Shown here: piece by piece, positions 34,471 to 42,456 of the stretch
Position numbering within the stretch: position 1 is the first letter of the stretch
Layout: each line of letters opens with the position of its first letter
Source: Donghicola eburneus
GTDB lineage: Bacteria > Pseudomonadota > Alphaproteobacteria > Rhodobacterales > Rhodobacteraceae
DNA length: 43,772 bases
Reading direction: 5' to 3'
Assembly (NCBI RefSeq): GCF_900115865.1
Contig: NZ_FOXY01000018.1
Coordinates: forward strand, 1 to 43,772
The notes under the pieces: generated by a model
The model's input: only the letters and a program-made list of their open reading frames with translations
What the model was told of the DNA's origin: nothing
The model's database searches: none
Program-made: the position numbers and the translations under genes

Positions 34471-35529
34471 ATGGCACCTAGATCCAAAAGCCCAAATTTG
34501 AAACGCATTAACCTCGCGCTCCAAGGTGGGGGCGCACACGGCGCCTACACATGGGGCGTGCTTGATAAAATCCTTGAACATGACGACATTGAAATCGCGT
34601 CTATGTCTGGCACCTCTGCCGGGGCAATGAATGCGGCGGCAGTCAAGGCAGGCCTGATCAAGAACGGGCGCCAAGGGGCGCGGGATATGCTGGCCTTTCT
34701 CTGGGGCCAAATCGCGGGGATCGAGGATTTCCGCCTCCCGAGTTGGATGACCGGTTATGTCTTGACGCCTGGCCAGCTGTCGAAAACCATTGAAATGAGC
34801 GCCCCGTATGTGTGGGCCGACCTCGTGTCACGGATGATGACGCCCTATGCGTGGGGGCCGTTCTACCAGAACCCGCTGCAAAAAATCGTCGAGTCCTTTG
34901 ACTTCGACTGCGTCTGTGCCGATGCGGGGCCCGAGGTGTTTATCTGCGCCACCAACGTCCGCTCCGGCAAGGTAAAGGTGTTCAGCGGCGAAGAGCTGAG
35001 CAGCGACGTGATCCTAGCCTCGGCTTGCCTGCCCACGCTGTTCCAAGCGGTCGAGATTGAGGACCCCGCAACAGGCGAGACCGAGGCTTATTGGGATGGC
35101 GGCTACACTGGCAACCCAGCGCTATTCCCGATGTTCGAACCTCATCTGCCGCAGGACATTGTGATCGTAAATATCAACCCGATCCACCGCGACGAAATCC
35201 CCAAGACGCCCCAAGAAATTCAGAACCGAATCAATGAGATAAGCTTTAACGCTTCACTCTTGCGCGAACTCAGGGCGATCTCGTTTGTGCAGGAGTTGAT
35301 TGAAGATGGTGCCATCACGACCAACCAGATGAAGGACGTCTACGTGCACATGATTGCCGATGATCAGATGATGAACAATCTGTCAGTGGCGACAAAACTG
35401 GTGCCAACCCCTTATGTCATTCAGGAGTTGCGCGATGCGGGCCGAGATGCTGCCGAGCAGTTCTTGGTCGAACACAAAGACAAGCTGAACATGAAGGGCA
35501 GCGTCGATCTGCCCTCAATGTTTGCCTAA
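34471..35529 (+). CDS. Patatin-like phospholipase
   Basis: 352-residue serine hydrolase with a catalytic Ser-Asp dyad: oxyanion motif QGGGAHGAYTWG near residue 18, nucleophile Ser in SGTSAGAMN near 46 and Asp in YWDGGYTGNP near 210. No signal peptide or membrane segment, so cytoplasmic. Patatins cleave acyl esters of lipids; its position after bdhA makes a link to hydroxybutyrate polymer or lipid turnover possible but unproven. It overlaps the convergent DUF502 gene by 15 bp at its 3' end. Confidence 0.88.
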   Translation: MAPRSKSPNLKRINLALQGGGAHGAYTWGVLDKILEHDDIEIASMSGTSAGAMNAAAVKAGLIKNGRQGARDMLAFLWGQIAGIEDFRLPSWMTGYVLTPGQLSKTIEMSAPYVWADLVSRMMTPYAWGPFYQNPLQKIVESFDFDCVCADAGPEVFICATNVRSGKVKVFSGEELSSDVILASACLPTLFQAVEIEDPATGETEAYWDGGYTGNPALFPMFEPHLPQDIVIVNINPIHRDEIPKTPQEIQNRINEISFNASLLRELRAISFVQELIEDGAITTNQMKDVYVHMIADDQMMNNLSVATKLVPTPYVIQELRDAGRDAAEQFLVEHKDKLNMKGSVDLPSMFA

Positions 35530-36258
35530 TTTCCGGTGTGCCCGCGCTTCTTCGATCGGCGTGGGCACTGCTTTATCCTCTGGCGGATAAACCAGACCGG
35601 CCGAGATCACGAGTTTGGCCGCGTCCTCAATCGACATATCCAGTTCGATCACCTCGGATTCCGGAAAGAACAGCAAGAAGCCCGATGTCGGGTTCGGTGT
35701 TGTGGGCACGAACACGCTGATCAGCTTCTCCATCGTATCCGGGCGGCGCGAAATTTCGCCCTTAGCATCGGTCGAGATGAATCCGACCGCCCAAATCCCG
35801 CGGCGCGGATATTCGATCAGGCAGGCCTTTTCAAAGCTACGCTCTGACTGGGCAAAGACGGTCTCGGCCAACTGCTTCAGCCCCGAGTAGATGGACCGCA
35901 CCACTGGCATCCGGTCCACTTGGCGTTCGGACCAGCGGATAAAAGACCGACCGATCAGACCCTTGGCGATCCAGCCGGTCAGGATGGTGAACAGAAGAAA
36001 GAAAATGACGCCGACACCGCGAATGTTGATCGAGGTATCCTCGCCGAACCAATGCTGAAAGAATTCTTCGGGATGGTAAGCACGCGGGACAAACGGCATG
36101 ACAAAGCTGTCGACCCATCCGATCACAGTCCAAATCAGCCATACGGTCAGACCTATCGGCGCGATCACGACGATGCCGGTGAAAAAGTTCGATCTGAGAC
36201 GGGCAAACATGCCCGGCTTGCGATGCGTCGGGTGGTCTTCGTCGAAAGGCGTCGTCAT
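35515..36258 (-). CDS. DUF502-family membrane protein
   Basis: 247 residues with two membrane helices: about 25-47 (FFTGIVVIAPIGLTVWLIW) and 83-105 (GVGVIFFLLFTILTGWI). A conserved cytoplasmic region follows, VRSIYSGLKQLAETV and FVPTTPNPTSGFLLFFP. These match the DUF502 family, whose biochemical role is not established. It is a single-gene unit here. Confidence 0.87.
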   Translation of the reverse strand: MTTPFDEDHPTHRKPGMFARLRSNFFTGIVVIAPIGLTVWLIWTVIGWVDSFVMPFVPRAYHPEEFFQHWFGEDTSINIRGVGVIFFLLFTILTGWIAKGLIGRSFIRWSERQVDRMPVVRSIYSGLKQLAETVFAQSERSFEKACLIEYPRRGIWAVGFISTDAKGEISRRPDTMEKLISVFVPTTPNPTSGFLLFFPESEVIELDMSIEDAAKLVISAGLVYPPEDKAVPTPIEEARAHRKLGKH

Positions 36259-36351
36259 GTCTTTGATGTTCCGGCGGCGTGTTACCGCGAACTTATGTAT
36301 TGGTCCGCGGCTTCACAACGTCTGAATGAGCTTCGCGCTCAAAAAGCCGCA

Positions 36352-37257
36352 TTAGGCTGTCAGAGAGCGGGCAATCGTGGCGGCCAAACGCGCATTGTTG
36401 AGCACAAGCGCGATGTTCGCCTCGAGAGAGCGGCCTTCTGTCAATTCAAAAATCCGCTGCAACAAAAAGGGCGTAACGGCTTTGCCGATGATACCTTTGT
36501 CCTCGGCTTCGGACAGAGCCGCGCTGATAATGGGAGACAACTCCTCGGCTGCGATTTCGTCAGAGACGGGGATCGGGTTGGCGACCAATTGGCCGCCAGG
36601 CAGGCCCATGGCAATCCGCGTTTTCTGCGCGTTGGCAATGTCTTCGGCGGTGTCCATGCGCAAGGGCGCAGTCATGCCGCTGCTGCGCGACCAGAAGGCG
36701 GGGAAGTCGTCTTGGCCATAGGCGATCACCGGCACACCGTTGGTTTCCAGAACCTCGAGTGTTTTGGGCAGATCAAGGATGGCTTTGGCGCCCGCCGCGA
36801 CCACCGTTACGGGGGTGTGCGCCAGTTCATTCAAGTCCGCCGAGATGTCAAAGCTGGTTTCAGCGCCGCGATGCACGCCGCCAATTCCGCCCGTCGCAAA
36901 GACACCGATCCCCGCAAGGTGCGCGCAAATCATGGTCGCAGCCACTGTGGTTGCGCCGGTTCCGCCGGTGGCAATACAGGCCGCGATGTCTGCGCGGGAC
37001 AGCTTGGCGCAGTCTTTGGTCTGGCCCAGATCTTCGAGTTGCGCATCTGTCAGACCCGCGTGGATGCGTCCGCCAATCACAGCGATGGTTGCAGGCACGG
37101 CACCGGCCTCGCGGATGGTTTCCTCGACCTTACGCGCGGTTTCCACATTCTGAGGATAGGGCATCCCGTGGGTGATGATCGTGCTTTCCAGCGCGACGAT
37201 GGGACGGTTTTCCGCTTTGGCGTCAGCGACTTCGGGCGAAAAGGTGATGTCAATCAT
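36352..37257 (-). CDS. psuG: Pseudouridine-5'-phosphate glycosidase
   Basis: Splits pseudouridine 5'-phosphate into uracil and ribose 5-phosphate by breaking a C-glycosidic bond. 301 residues with the family signatures VALESTIITHGMPYP near residue 21, GGTGATTVAATM near 98, and FATGGIGGVHRGAE near 119. The start overlaps the psuK stop by 8 bp. The stop codon falls in the loop of a weak hairpin (36345-36358) followed by T on the minus strand. Confidence 0.94.
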   Translation of the reverse strand: MIDITFSPEVADAKAENRPIVALESTIITHGMPYPQNVETARKVEETIREAGAVPATIAVIGGRIHAGLTDAQLEDLGQTKDCAKLSRADIAACIATGGTGATTVAATMICAHLAGIGVFATGGIGGVHRGAETSFDISADLNELAHTPVTVVAAGAKAILDLPKTLEVLETNGVPVIAYGQDDFPAFWSRSSGMTAPLRMDTAEDIANAQKTRIAMGLPGGQLVANPIPVSDEIAAEELSPIISAALSEAEDKGIIGKAVTPFLLQRIFELTEGRSLEANIALVLNNARLAATIARSLTA

Positions 37258-38146
37258 AGGGGGTCTCTCCGGAAACGTGCGCGGCGGCGGCGGCCTGAGC
37301 GGCCATAAGCGCCGCCTCTCGGTCCGCGCCCCGCGCTTCGGCCACGATGTGCGCAGCCATGAAACTGTCGCCCGCGCCGGTGACGCGTGTCACCAAGACT
37401 TCGGGCGGTTGACGGGTGATGATGCCCTCGGCACTGCCGTCTGCGGACGCGCGCCCACCGTCTGTGACCAGCGCGCGTTTCGCGCCGCGTGTCACCATGC
37501 CATCTGCGGCGGATGCGGCATCAGGAAATTCGGTCTGGCACAGCAAACCGGCCTCTTCGAGGTTCACATAGAGGGTCGCGTTGCCAGCCTCGACCAAGGG
37601 CAAAAGCCGTGTTGCCTTGCCCGGTGAGGCGGGCGCAACCCGCAGATCGGCCTGCTGAAAGACTGGATCGACCGCGATCTGGGCCAAAAGAGCCTCTGTC
37701 AGATTGCCATCAAGGGCGATGAACCCGCCATACGGCGCGCCAGCGCTACCCAATGTGCCGTCCGTTAGTGGGCGCAGGATTTTATCACCAGCCTCTTCCA
37801 ACGAATGGGCGTCCGCGATGGCGGCAATTAGGCCATTTGCACCTTCGACCGCCATATAAATATCTGTGGGCAGATCCTCGGACAGATAGATGTGATCGGT
37901 AATCAGCCCGCGGCGGCGGCAATCGGCCAGCAGCTCTTGGCCCGCAGGGTCATTTCCGACAGCAGAGAGCAGGGCAGGGATCATGCCCTGACGCCGCAAA
38001 GTCATCGCGATATTCAGCGCCACACCCCCCGGCACGCGGATGATACGGCCCGGCACGTCGCTGCCCTGCCGCATGTGGCTTGAGGACCGGCCGATGATGT
38101 CCCACAGCACGGAGCCGATGCACAGGATTTCTGGTGTCGAAGTCAT
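37250..38146 (-). CDS. psuK: Pseudouridine kinase, PfkB family
   Basis: Phosphorylates pseudouridine, giving the PsuG substrate. 298 residues of ribokinase fold: CIGSVLWDIIGRS near residue 9, GGVALNIAMTL near 41, and the C-terminal PfkB motif VTGAGDSFMAAH near 257 with the catalytic Asp. The assignment to pseudouridine comes from the overlap with psuG. I use the ATG at 38146, preceded by AGAGG, rather than the upstream ATG at 38167. Confidence 0.92.
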   Translation of the reverse strand: MTSTPEILCIGSVLWDIIGRSSSHMRQGSDVPGRIIRVPGGVALNIAMTLRRQGMIPALLSAVGNDPAGQELLADCRRRGLITDHIYLSEDLPTDIYMAVEGANGLIAAIADAHSLEEAGDKILRPLTDGTLGSAGAPYGGFIALDGNLTEALLAQIAVDPVFQQADLRVAPASPGKATRLLPLVEAGNATLYVNLEEAGLLCQTEFPDAASAADGMVTRGAKRALVTDGGRASADGSAEGIITRQPPEVLVTRVTGAGDSFMAAHIVAEARGADREAALMAAQAAAAAHVSGETPYD

Positions 38147-38188
38147 AACGGCCTCTTGCCGATACACGCCGTGCGGCGCAAGGGTTTT

Positions 38189-38995
38189 TTACCGAACGGT
38201 AAAGGTGAGTGCGGCCCAGAGGCTCTGCCAGACTATTCCGTCCGCTTCTGCAGTGGCGGCATCCGGTTCGCGCATCACGACGGCGTCGAACAGATAGGTA
38301 TGCTCTGGTTTCACCGCGACCGCGCCAATGCCGTTTGCGTCCGTGCGCGTTGTCATGATTGCGACGGTGCCGTCGGGCGCACGTTCAAACACTTCGATCT
38401 GGGCATCTGCGCGAGGCTCCCCTTGGTAAAGCAATTCCACATCCATCACGCCGTCGAAGTTTGGGACATAGGGGTTATCGAGCGCCACAAACTCGGTTTC
38501 CATGCCCAGATCGGTGTCAGATCCCGCGCCATCCCCGATCGCCACGAGCGCTTTGGCATAGCGCAGATAGCCCTCGCGAAAGCCTGTCTCTGGCAGGCCG
38601 CGCGCCACGTGCTGTTCCAGAACTTCGGGAAAATCCTTGTGCGTACAAAAGGCCTCGAACTTCTCGGCATCGGTGTATGTCAGGCGGTTCTGGGTCGAGA
38701 CATAGGCCAAGACTGCCAATCCGTCGTCCTGCGCTGTCAAGGACACTGCGGGGATATCCCCGAGCCGCCCGTCGACAGGCATAACGTCACCCTCCACAAC
38801 CAAATCCAGCCGCTGTTGCTTGGCGGGCATATAGGCCAAGCGAAATCCAGAAAAGTCCTCGCCGTTCCGGATATCTGCCTCTAGGGTCTGCCCAGAAGTG
38901 ATTTGAAACTCTCGAGGTTCGAGCCACGTCTCATGGGCAGCTGCCGCTTGAGACAGCAGGCAAAAACAGATTGAGGAGATGGGAATGAAGCGCAT
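38189..38995 (-). CDS. DUF4198-domain periplasmic protein
   Basis: 268 residues with a signal peptide ending AAAA and a mature protein that starts HETWLEP. The fold is the DUF4198 (NikM-like) domain, seen in periplasmic metal-related proteins, ending with a beta-rich C-terminus. An N-terminal His after signal cleavage is a common metal ligand. The start ATG at 38995 lies inside the first codons of the divergent HupE gene. Function is inferred as metal binding or sensing, not shown. Confidence 0.8.
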   Translation of the reverse strand: MRFIPISSICFCLLSQAAAAHETWLEPREFQITSGQTLEADIRNGEDFSGFRLAYMPAKQQRLDLVVEGDVMPVDGRLGDIPAVSLTAQDDGLAVLAYVSTQNRLTYTDAEKFEAFCTHKDFPEVLEQHVARGLPETGFREGYLRYAKALVAIGDGAGSDTDLGMETEFVALDNPYVPNFDGVMDVELLYQGEPRADAQIEVFERAPDGTVAIMTTRTDANGIGAVAVKPEHTYLFDAVVMREPDAATAEADGIVWQSLWAALTFTVR

Positions 38996-40136
38996 AATCG
39001 GGTCCAGTATGTTGGGCTATCTCAGGGTGTGGCTTACCGCGGCGGTGTCAAGTGTTGTCCTGTCGGCTGGCGCCCAAGCCCACGAGGTTACGCCCTCGAT
39101 TGCGGACCTGACCGTAATCGAAGGTCAGGCGACGTTGGACATTCGCGCCAACCTCGAAGCGTTCATCGCGGGCATCGACCTGACCTCGCTCGAAGACACG
39201 AATGACTCTTCTGAGGCCGGCGAGTATGATCGTCTGCGCGCCTTGCCGCCTGCAGAGTTGGTGGATCAGATGCGCCGCGTCTGGCCGAGCTTTGCCGAGG
39301 ATCTGCGGATCATGACCGATCAGGGGCCCGCCAATAAAGAGCTGATAGATGTCACGGTCGAGGAGACACCCGATCTGGACCTGCCACGCCCCAGCACGCT
39401 ACACATCACCGCCAACCTGCCTGCCAACGCCACTAATGTACAAATCGACTGGCCAGCGACCTACGGCGCTTTGGTCGTGCGGCAACAAGGGGTCGAGAAC
39501 CCTTATACCGGCTATCTGACAGATGGCACGCCGAGCGAACCGATCGAAATCGCAGGCGGCCAAGCGCAAACCGGCCTGCAAGCGTTCCTGAGCTATATTC
39601 CGGTTGGCTTTGACCACATCCTGCCCAAAGGGCTCGACCATATTCTATTCGTCTTGGGGCTCTTTTTCCTGTCCACCCGCATGGGGCCGCTCCTGTGGCA
39701 AATCTCGGCCTTTACGCTGGCACACACTGTCACCTTGGCGCTTGGCGCGCTGGGGCTGGTGTCTGTCCCCGGTAGCATCGTAGAGCCACTTATTGCCGCC
39801 TCCATTACCTTTGTCGCGGTCGAAAACATCTTGTCCAAGGGCTTTAGCCCGTGGCGTCCCGTGGTGGTGTTCGTCTTTGGTCTGCTACACGGGCTTGGCT
39901 TTGCCTCGGTACTTGGCGAGTTTGGCCTGCCTCAGGATCAGTTCATTCCCGCGCTTATCGGCTTTAACGTCGGGGTCGAGGTCGGACAGCTGACCGTGAT
40001 CGCCATTGCATTCCTTGCTGTGGGGCTGTGGTTTGGATCCAAGCCGTGGTATCGGGCGTATATTGCCATCCCAGCCAGCGCGGTTATCGGGCTGATCGGG
40101 GCCTATTGGTTCCTTGAGCGCACCATTCTGGCCTGA
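38985..40136 (+). CDS. HupE/UreJ-family membrane protein with periplasmic N-terminal domain
   Basis: 383 residues: signal peptide ending AQA, a periplasmic domain of about 160 residues beginning HEVTPS, and six to seven membrane helices from about residue 200. Motifs GFDHILPKGLDHILFVLGLFF, FTLAHTVTLALGAL and GLLHGLGFASVLGEFG, with conserved His and Asp, match the HupE/UreJ_2 family, linked to nickel or cobalt uptake. I chose ATG 38985 because GAGGAG lies 6 nt upstream; ATG 38979 would abut that site. Its first codons overlap the divergent DUF4198 gene. Confidence 0.86.
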   Translation: MKRIIGSSMLGYLRVWLTAAVSSVVLSAGAQAHEVTPSIADLTVIEGQATLDIRANLEAFIAGIDLTSLEDTNDSSEAGEYDRLRALPPAELVDQMRRVWPSFAEDLRIMTDQGPANKELIDVTVEETPDLDLPRPSTLHITANLPANATNVQIDWPATYGALVVRQQGVENPYTGYLTDGTPSEPIEIAGGQAQTGLQAFLSYIPVGFDHILPKGLDHILFVLGLFFLSTRMGPLLWQISAFTLAHTVTLALGALGLVSVPGSIVEPLIAASITFVAVENILSKGFSPWRPVVVFVFGLLHGLGFASVLGEFGLPQDQFIPALIGFNVGVEVGQLTVIAIAFLAVGLWFGSKPWYRAYIAIPASAVIGLIGAYWFLERTILA

Positions 40137-40172
40137 TTAAAGGCGAACAGGCAATTAAATCGGGCAGGGGGC

Positions 40173-40201
40173 TTGTCAATCAGGCCCTTTGCCTTTACAC
40201 G
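40173..40201 (+). promoter_or_regulatory. Weak candidate promoter of rpsB
   Basis: TTGTCA at 40173-40178 with 17 bp to TACACG at 40196-40201. The -35 is good and the -10 poor, so the assignment is tentative. Confidence 0.25.
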
Positions 40202-40221
40202 CACGCGCACTGAAATCCGCT

Positions 40222-40296
40222 GGCTGGGTTTTGGGCCTATGAGGGAGAAATCCTCATATGTCCGCCGGTTGGACCATATGGTCCCTCACCCCAGCC
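40222..40296 (+). promoter_or_regulatory. Structured leader RNA of rpsB (three-way junction)
   Basis: A closing stem GGCTGGG (40222-40228) with CCCAGCC (40290-40296) encloses two hairpins: TATGAGG/CCTCATA (40238-40244 with 40252-40258) and GGACC-ATAT-GGTCC (40271-40284). It ends 29 nt before the rpsB ATG, where an autoregulatory ribosomal-protein leader would be expected. No leader function is demonstrated. Confidence 0.5.
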
Positions 40297-40325
40297 GAGG
40301 CATGAAACCGGAAAGGATATAGGAC

Positions 40326-41084
40326 ATGGCTCTTCCTGAGTTCTCCATGCGCCAACTGCTTGAAGCAGGCGTACACTTTGGCCACCAGACCCAGCGCTGG
40401 AACCCCCGTATGGGCGAGTTCATCTACGGTGCGCGTAACGGCATCCACATTCTCGACCTGACCCAGACTGTTCCCATGCTGGACCAGGCCCTGAAGGTCG
40501 TCCGTGATACCGTCGCCAAAGGCGGCCGCGTTCTGTTCGTTGGCACCAAGCGTCAGGCGGCTCAGCCCGTTGCAGACGCTGCAGAAAAGTGCGCACAGTA
40601 CTACATGAACCACCGCTGGCTCGGCGGCACTCTGACCAACTGGAAAACTGTTTCGCAGTCGATCCAGCGTCTGAAGAACATCGACGAAGCCATGGAAGGC
40701 GGCGCCGAAGGTCTGACCAAGAAAGAGCGCCTGCAGATGGAACGCGAGCAGACCAAACTGCAAGCGTCGCTCGGTGGTATCCGCGAGATGGGCGGCGTTC
40801 CTGACCTGCTGTTCGTCATCGACGTGAAAAAAGAGCAGCTGGCCATACAGGAAGCCAACAAGCTGGGTATCCCTGTTGTTGCTGTCGTCGACACCAACTG
40901 CAACCCCGCAGGCATCGACTACATCATCCCCGGCAACGACGACGCGGCCCGTGCAATTGCACTGTACACCGATCTGGTGTCGCGCGCTGCTTTGGACGGC
41001 ATGACCGCTCAGCTGGGTGCTGCTGGCGTTGACCTCGGCGAGCTGGAAGCTGGCCTCGAGGAAGAGCTCGGCGAAAACGCATAA
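40326..41084 (+). CDS. rpsB: 30S ribosomal protein S2
   Basis: 252-residue component of the small ribosomal subunit. Signatures: [17 protein letters not shown] at residue 6, [11 protein letters not shown] near 28, and [25 protein letters not shown] near 181. AAAGGAT precedes the ATG. It forms the usual rpsB-tsf pair with elongation factor Ts, separated by two hairpins. Confidence 0.98.
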   Translation: MALPEFSMRQLLEAGVHFGHQTQRWNPRMGEFIYGARNGIHILDLTQTVPMLDQALKVVRDTVAKGGRVLFVGTKRQAAQPVADAAEKCAQYYMNHRWLGGTLTNWKTVSQSIQRLKNIDEAMEGGAEGLTKKERLQMEREQTKLQASLGGIREMGGVPDLLFVIDVKKEQLAIQEANKLGIPVVAVVDTNCNPAGIDYIIPGNDDAARAIALYTDLVSRAALDGMTAQLGAAGVDLGELEAGLEEELGENA

Positions 41085-41104
41085 GCGTTTACAAAACTGA
41101 CATC

Positions 41105-41144
41105 GGGCGCGGTTAAATCCGCGCCCAAGCCCTTTATTCAGGGC
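41105..41144 (+). other. Two tandem hairpins between rpsB and tsf
   Basis: GGGCGCGG/CCGCGCCC (41105-41112 with 41119-41126) and GCCCT/AGGGC (41129-41133 with 41140-41144). Neither has a T run after it. They could attenuate or process the mRNA so that S2 and EF-Ts levels differ. Confidence 0.55.
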
Positions 41145-41174
41145 GTTGACCCCGACATTGAGAGGAGCCTTATC

Positions 41175-42050
41175 ATGGCGATCACTGCAGCACAGGTAAA
41201 AGAACTGCGCGAGATGACCGGCGCAGGCATGATGGATGCCAAAAAAGCGCTGACCGAAACCGACGGCGACATGGACGCCGCTGTTGACTGGCTGCGCACC
41301 AAAGGTCTGGCGAAAGCTGCCAAGAAATCGGGCCGTACCGCTGCGGAAGGTCTGGTCGCTGTGAAAGTCGAAGGCGGCAAAGGTGTGGCTGTTGAAGTCA
41401 ACGCCGAGACTGACTTTGTTGCGAAAAACGCAGAATTCCAGGCAATGGTTACCGACATCGCCGGCGCCGCGATCAACGTTTCCGACGTTGAAGCGCTGAA
41501 GGCAGCTGACGTCGATGGCAAAACCGTTGAAACCCTGATCACCGACAAGATCGCAAAAATCGGCGAGAACATGACCCTGCGCCGCATGGCGTCGGTCGAA
41601 GCAGAAAACGTCGTGTCCTACGTGCACAACGCAGCTGCAGACGGCATGGGCAAAATCGGTGTTCTGGTTGCTATGAACGGCGGCGACGAAGCATTCGGCC
41701 GTCAGGTTGCAATGCACATCGCAGCAGCGAACCCCGCAGCTCTGAACGAAGACGCGCTGGACGCAGCTTTCGTTGAAAAAGAGCGTCAGGTTCAAATCGA
41801 CATCGCGCGCGAGTCGGGCAAGCCCGAGCAGGTCATCGAAAAGATGATCGAAGGCCGCATGAAGAAGTTCCTCGCGGAAAACACTCTGCTGGGTCAGGCG
41901 TTCGTTGTGAACCCCGATCTGACCGTCGAAGCAGCGGCCAAAGAAGCTGGCGCAACCATCGTCGCATACGTGCGCATGGAAGTTGGCGAAGGCATCGAGA
42001 AAGTCGAAGAAGACTACGCTGCCGAAGTTGCGAAGCTGGCCAACGGCTAA
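41175..42050 (+). CDS. tsf: Elongation factor Ts
   Basis: Guanine nucleotide exchange factor for EF-Tu. 291 residues: N-terminal UBA-like domain with [17 protein letters not shown] near residue 9, [11 protein letters not shown] near 45, and the core motif [13 protein letters not shown] near 74. AGAGGAG precedes the ATG. The second gene of the rpsB-tsf unit, ended by a strong terminator. Confidence 0.98.
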   Translation: MAITAAQVKELREMTGAGMMDAKKALTETDGDMDAAVDWLRTKGLAKAAKKSGRTAAEGLVAVKVEGGKGVAVEVNAETDFVAKNAEFQAMVTDIAGAAINVSDVEALKAADVDGKTVETLITDKIAKIGENMTLRRMASVEAENVVSYVHNAAADGMGKIGVLVAMNGGDEAFGRQVAMHIAAANPAALNEDALDAAFVEKERQVQIDIARESGKPEQVIEKMIEGRMKKFLAENTLLGQAFVVNPDLTVEAAAKEAGATIVAYVRMEVGEGIEKVEEDYAAEVAKLANG

Positions 42051-42077
42051 GCCGCGACTCATCGCGAATTATGGGGC

Positions 42078-42104
42078 AGGGGGCGCATATGCGCCCCCTT
42101 TTCC
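42078..42104 (+). terminator. Intrinsic terminator of rpsB-tsf
   Basis: A 22-bp perfect palindrome (42078-42099, AGGGGGCGC arms with an ATAT centre) followed by TTTTCC, 27 bp after the tsf stop. Confidence 0.9.
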
Positions 42105-42162
42105 TTTGCGTGAAGCTGACTTTACGCTCCGCTGCCACAGCTGATGTTGGGCAAAAAAAGAG

Positions 42163-42213
42163 GCACCGGAACAAGTCCGGTGCCCTAAGAAAAACGCCCC
42201 GAGGGATGGGGAT
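42163..42213 (-). terminator. Tandem terminators reading on the minus strand
   Basis: The first, at 42190-42213, is a short CCCC/GGGG hairpin followed by TTTTT on the minus strand. The second, near 42162-42184, is an 8-bp stem GGCACCGG/CCGGTGCC with a 7-nt loop followed by TCTTTTTTTG. Together they end minus-strand transcription coming from luxR or from the intervening region. Confidence 0.78.
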
Positions 42214-42456
42214 GTACGAGGCGTAGAAGCCGGCGAAAAAGTAGAAAATTCCTCTTTCACCGACAGGTCTAAACGACCACCCAAGTAGGCTGGCTAGCAA
42301 TCTCTAGCATCTCTACCCGGTGTTCCCTGGCCAAAGCCACCACTCACGGAACATACTTTTGATGCCAGATTTCCCTTGCGTCAGGTAAGTCAGGTATTCC
42401 GTACCTAGCGGCCAAAATTCACCTTTAAGGTAGCGAATTCATGACCTTACCTCTTA
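42214..42456 (-). other. Gene-free structured stretch downstream of luxR
   Basis: No credible protein gene. It holds three inverted repeats: TAAGGT/ACCTTA (42426-42431 with 42444-42449), AGGTA/TACCT (42392-42396 with 42402-42406), and GCTAG/CTAGC (42293-42297 with 42304-42308). There is also a direct repeat GTCAGGTA at 42380 and 42389. On the minus strand an ATG near 42354 opens a 13-codon frame with three Trp codons, without a ribosome-binding site. It may be a long luxR 3' UTR or a separate RNA. Confidence 0.45.

Noticed and set aside
36327-36345. TGAGC/GCTCA hairpin near the DUF502-psuG junction
   Set aside because: The stem is 5 bp and on neither strand is it followed by a T run in the right direction.
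35920-37308. A 462-codon plus-strand frame opposite DUF502 and psuG
   Set aside because: Both minus-strand genes have clear family motifs; the opposite frame has none.
40254-42062. A 602-codon open frame antisense to rpsB and tsf
   Set aside because: It mirrors two certain, highly codon-biased genes, runs through their intergenic region and gives a Phe/Cys/His-rich sequence without domain signs. It is a by-product of codon bias.
42190-42204. CCCCGAGGG near the minus-strand terminator as a third copy of the dispersed repeat
   Set aside because: Only about nine bases match, the GGCTGTCTGCC hairpin is missing, and the TATTT end is absent.
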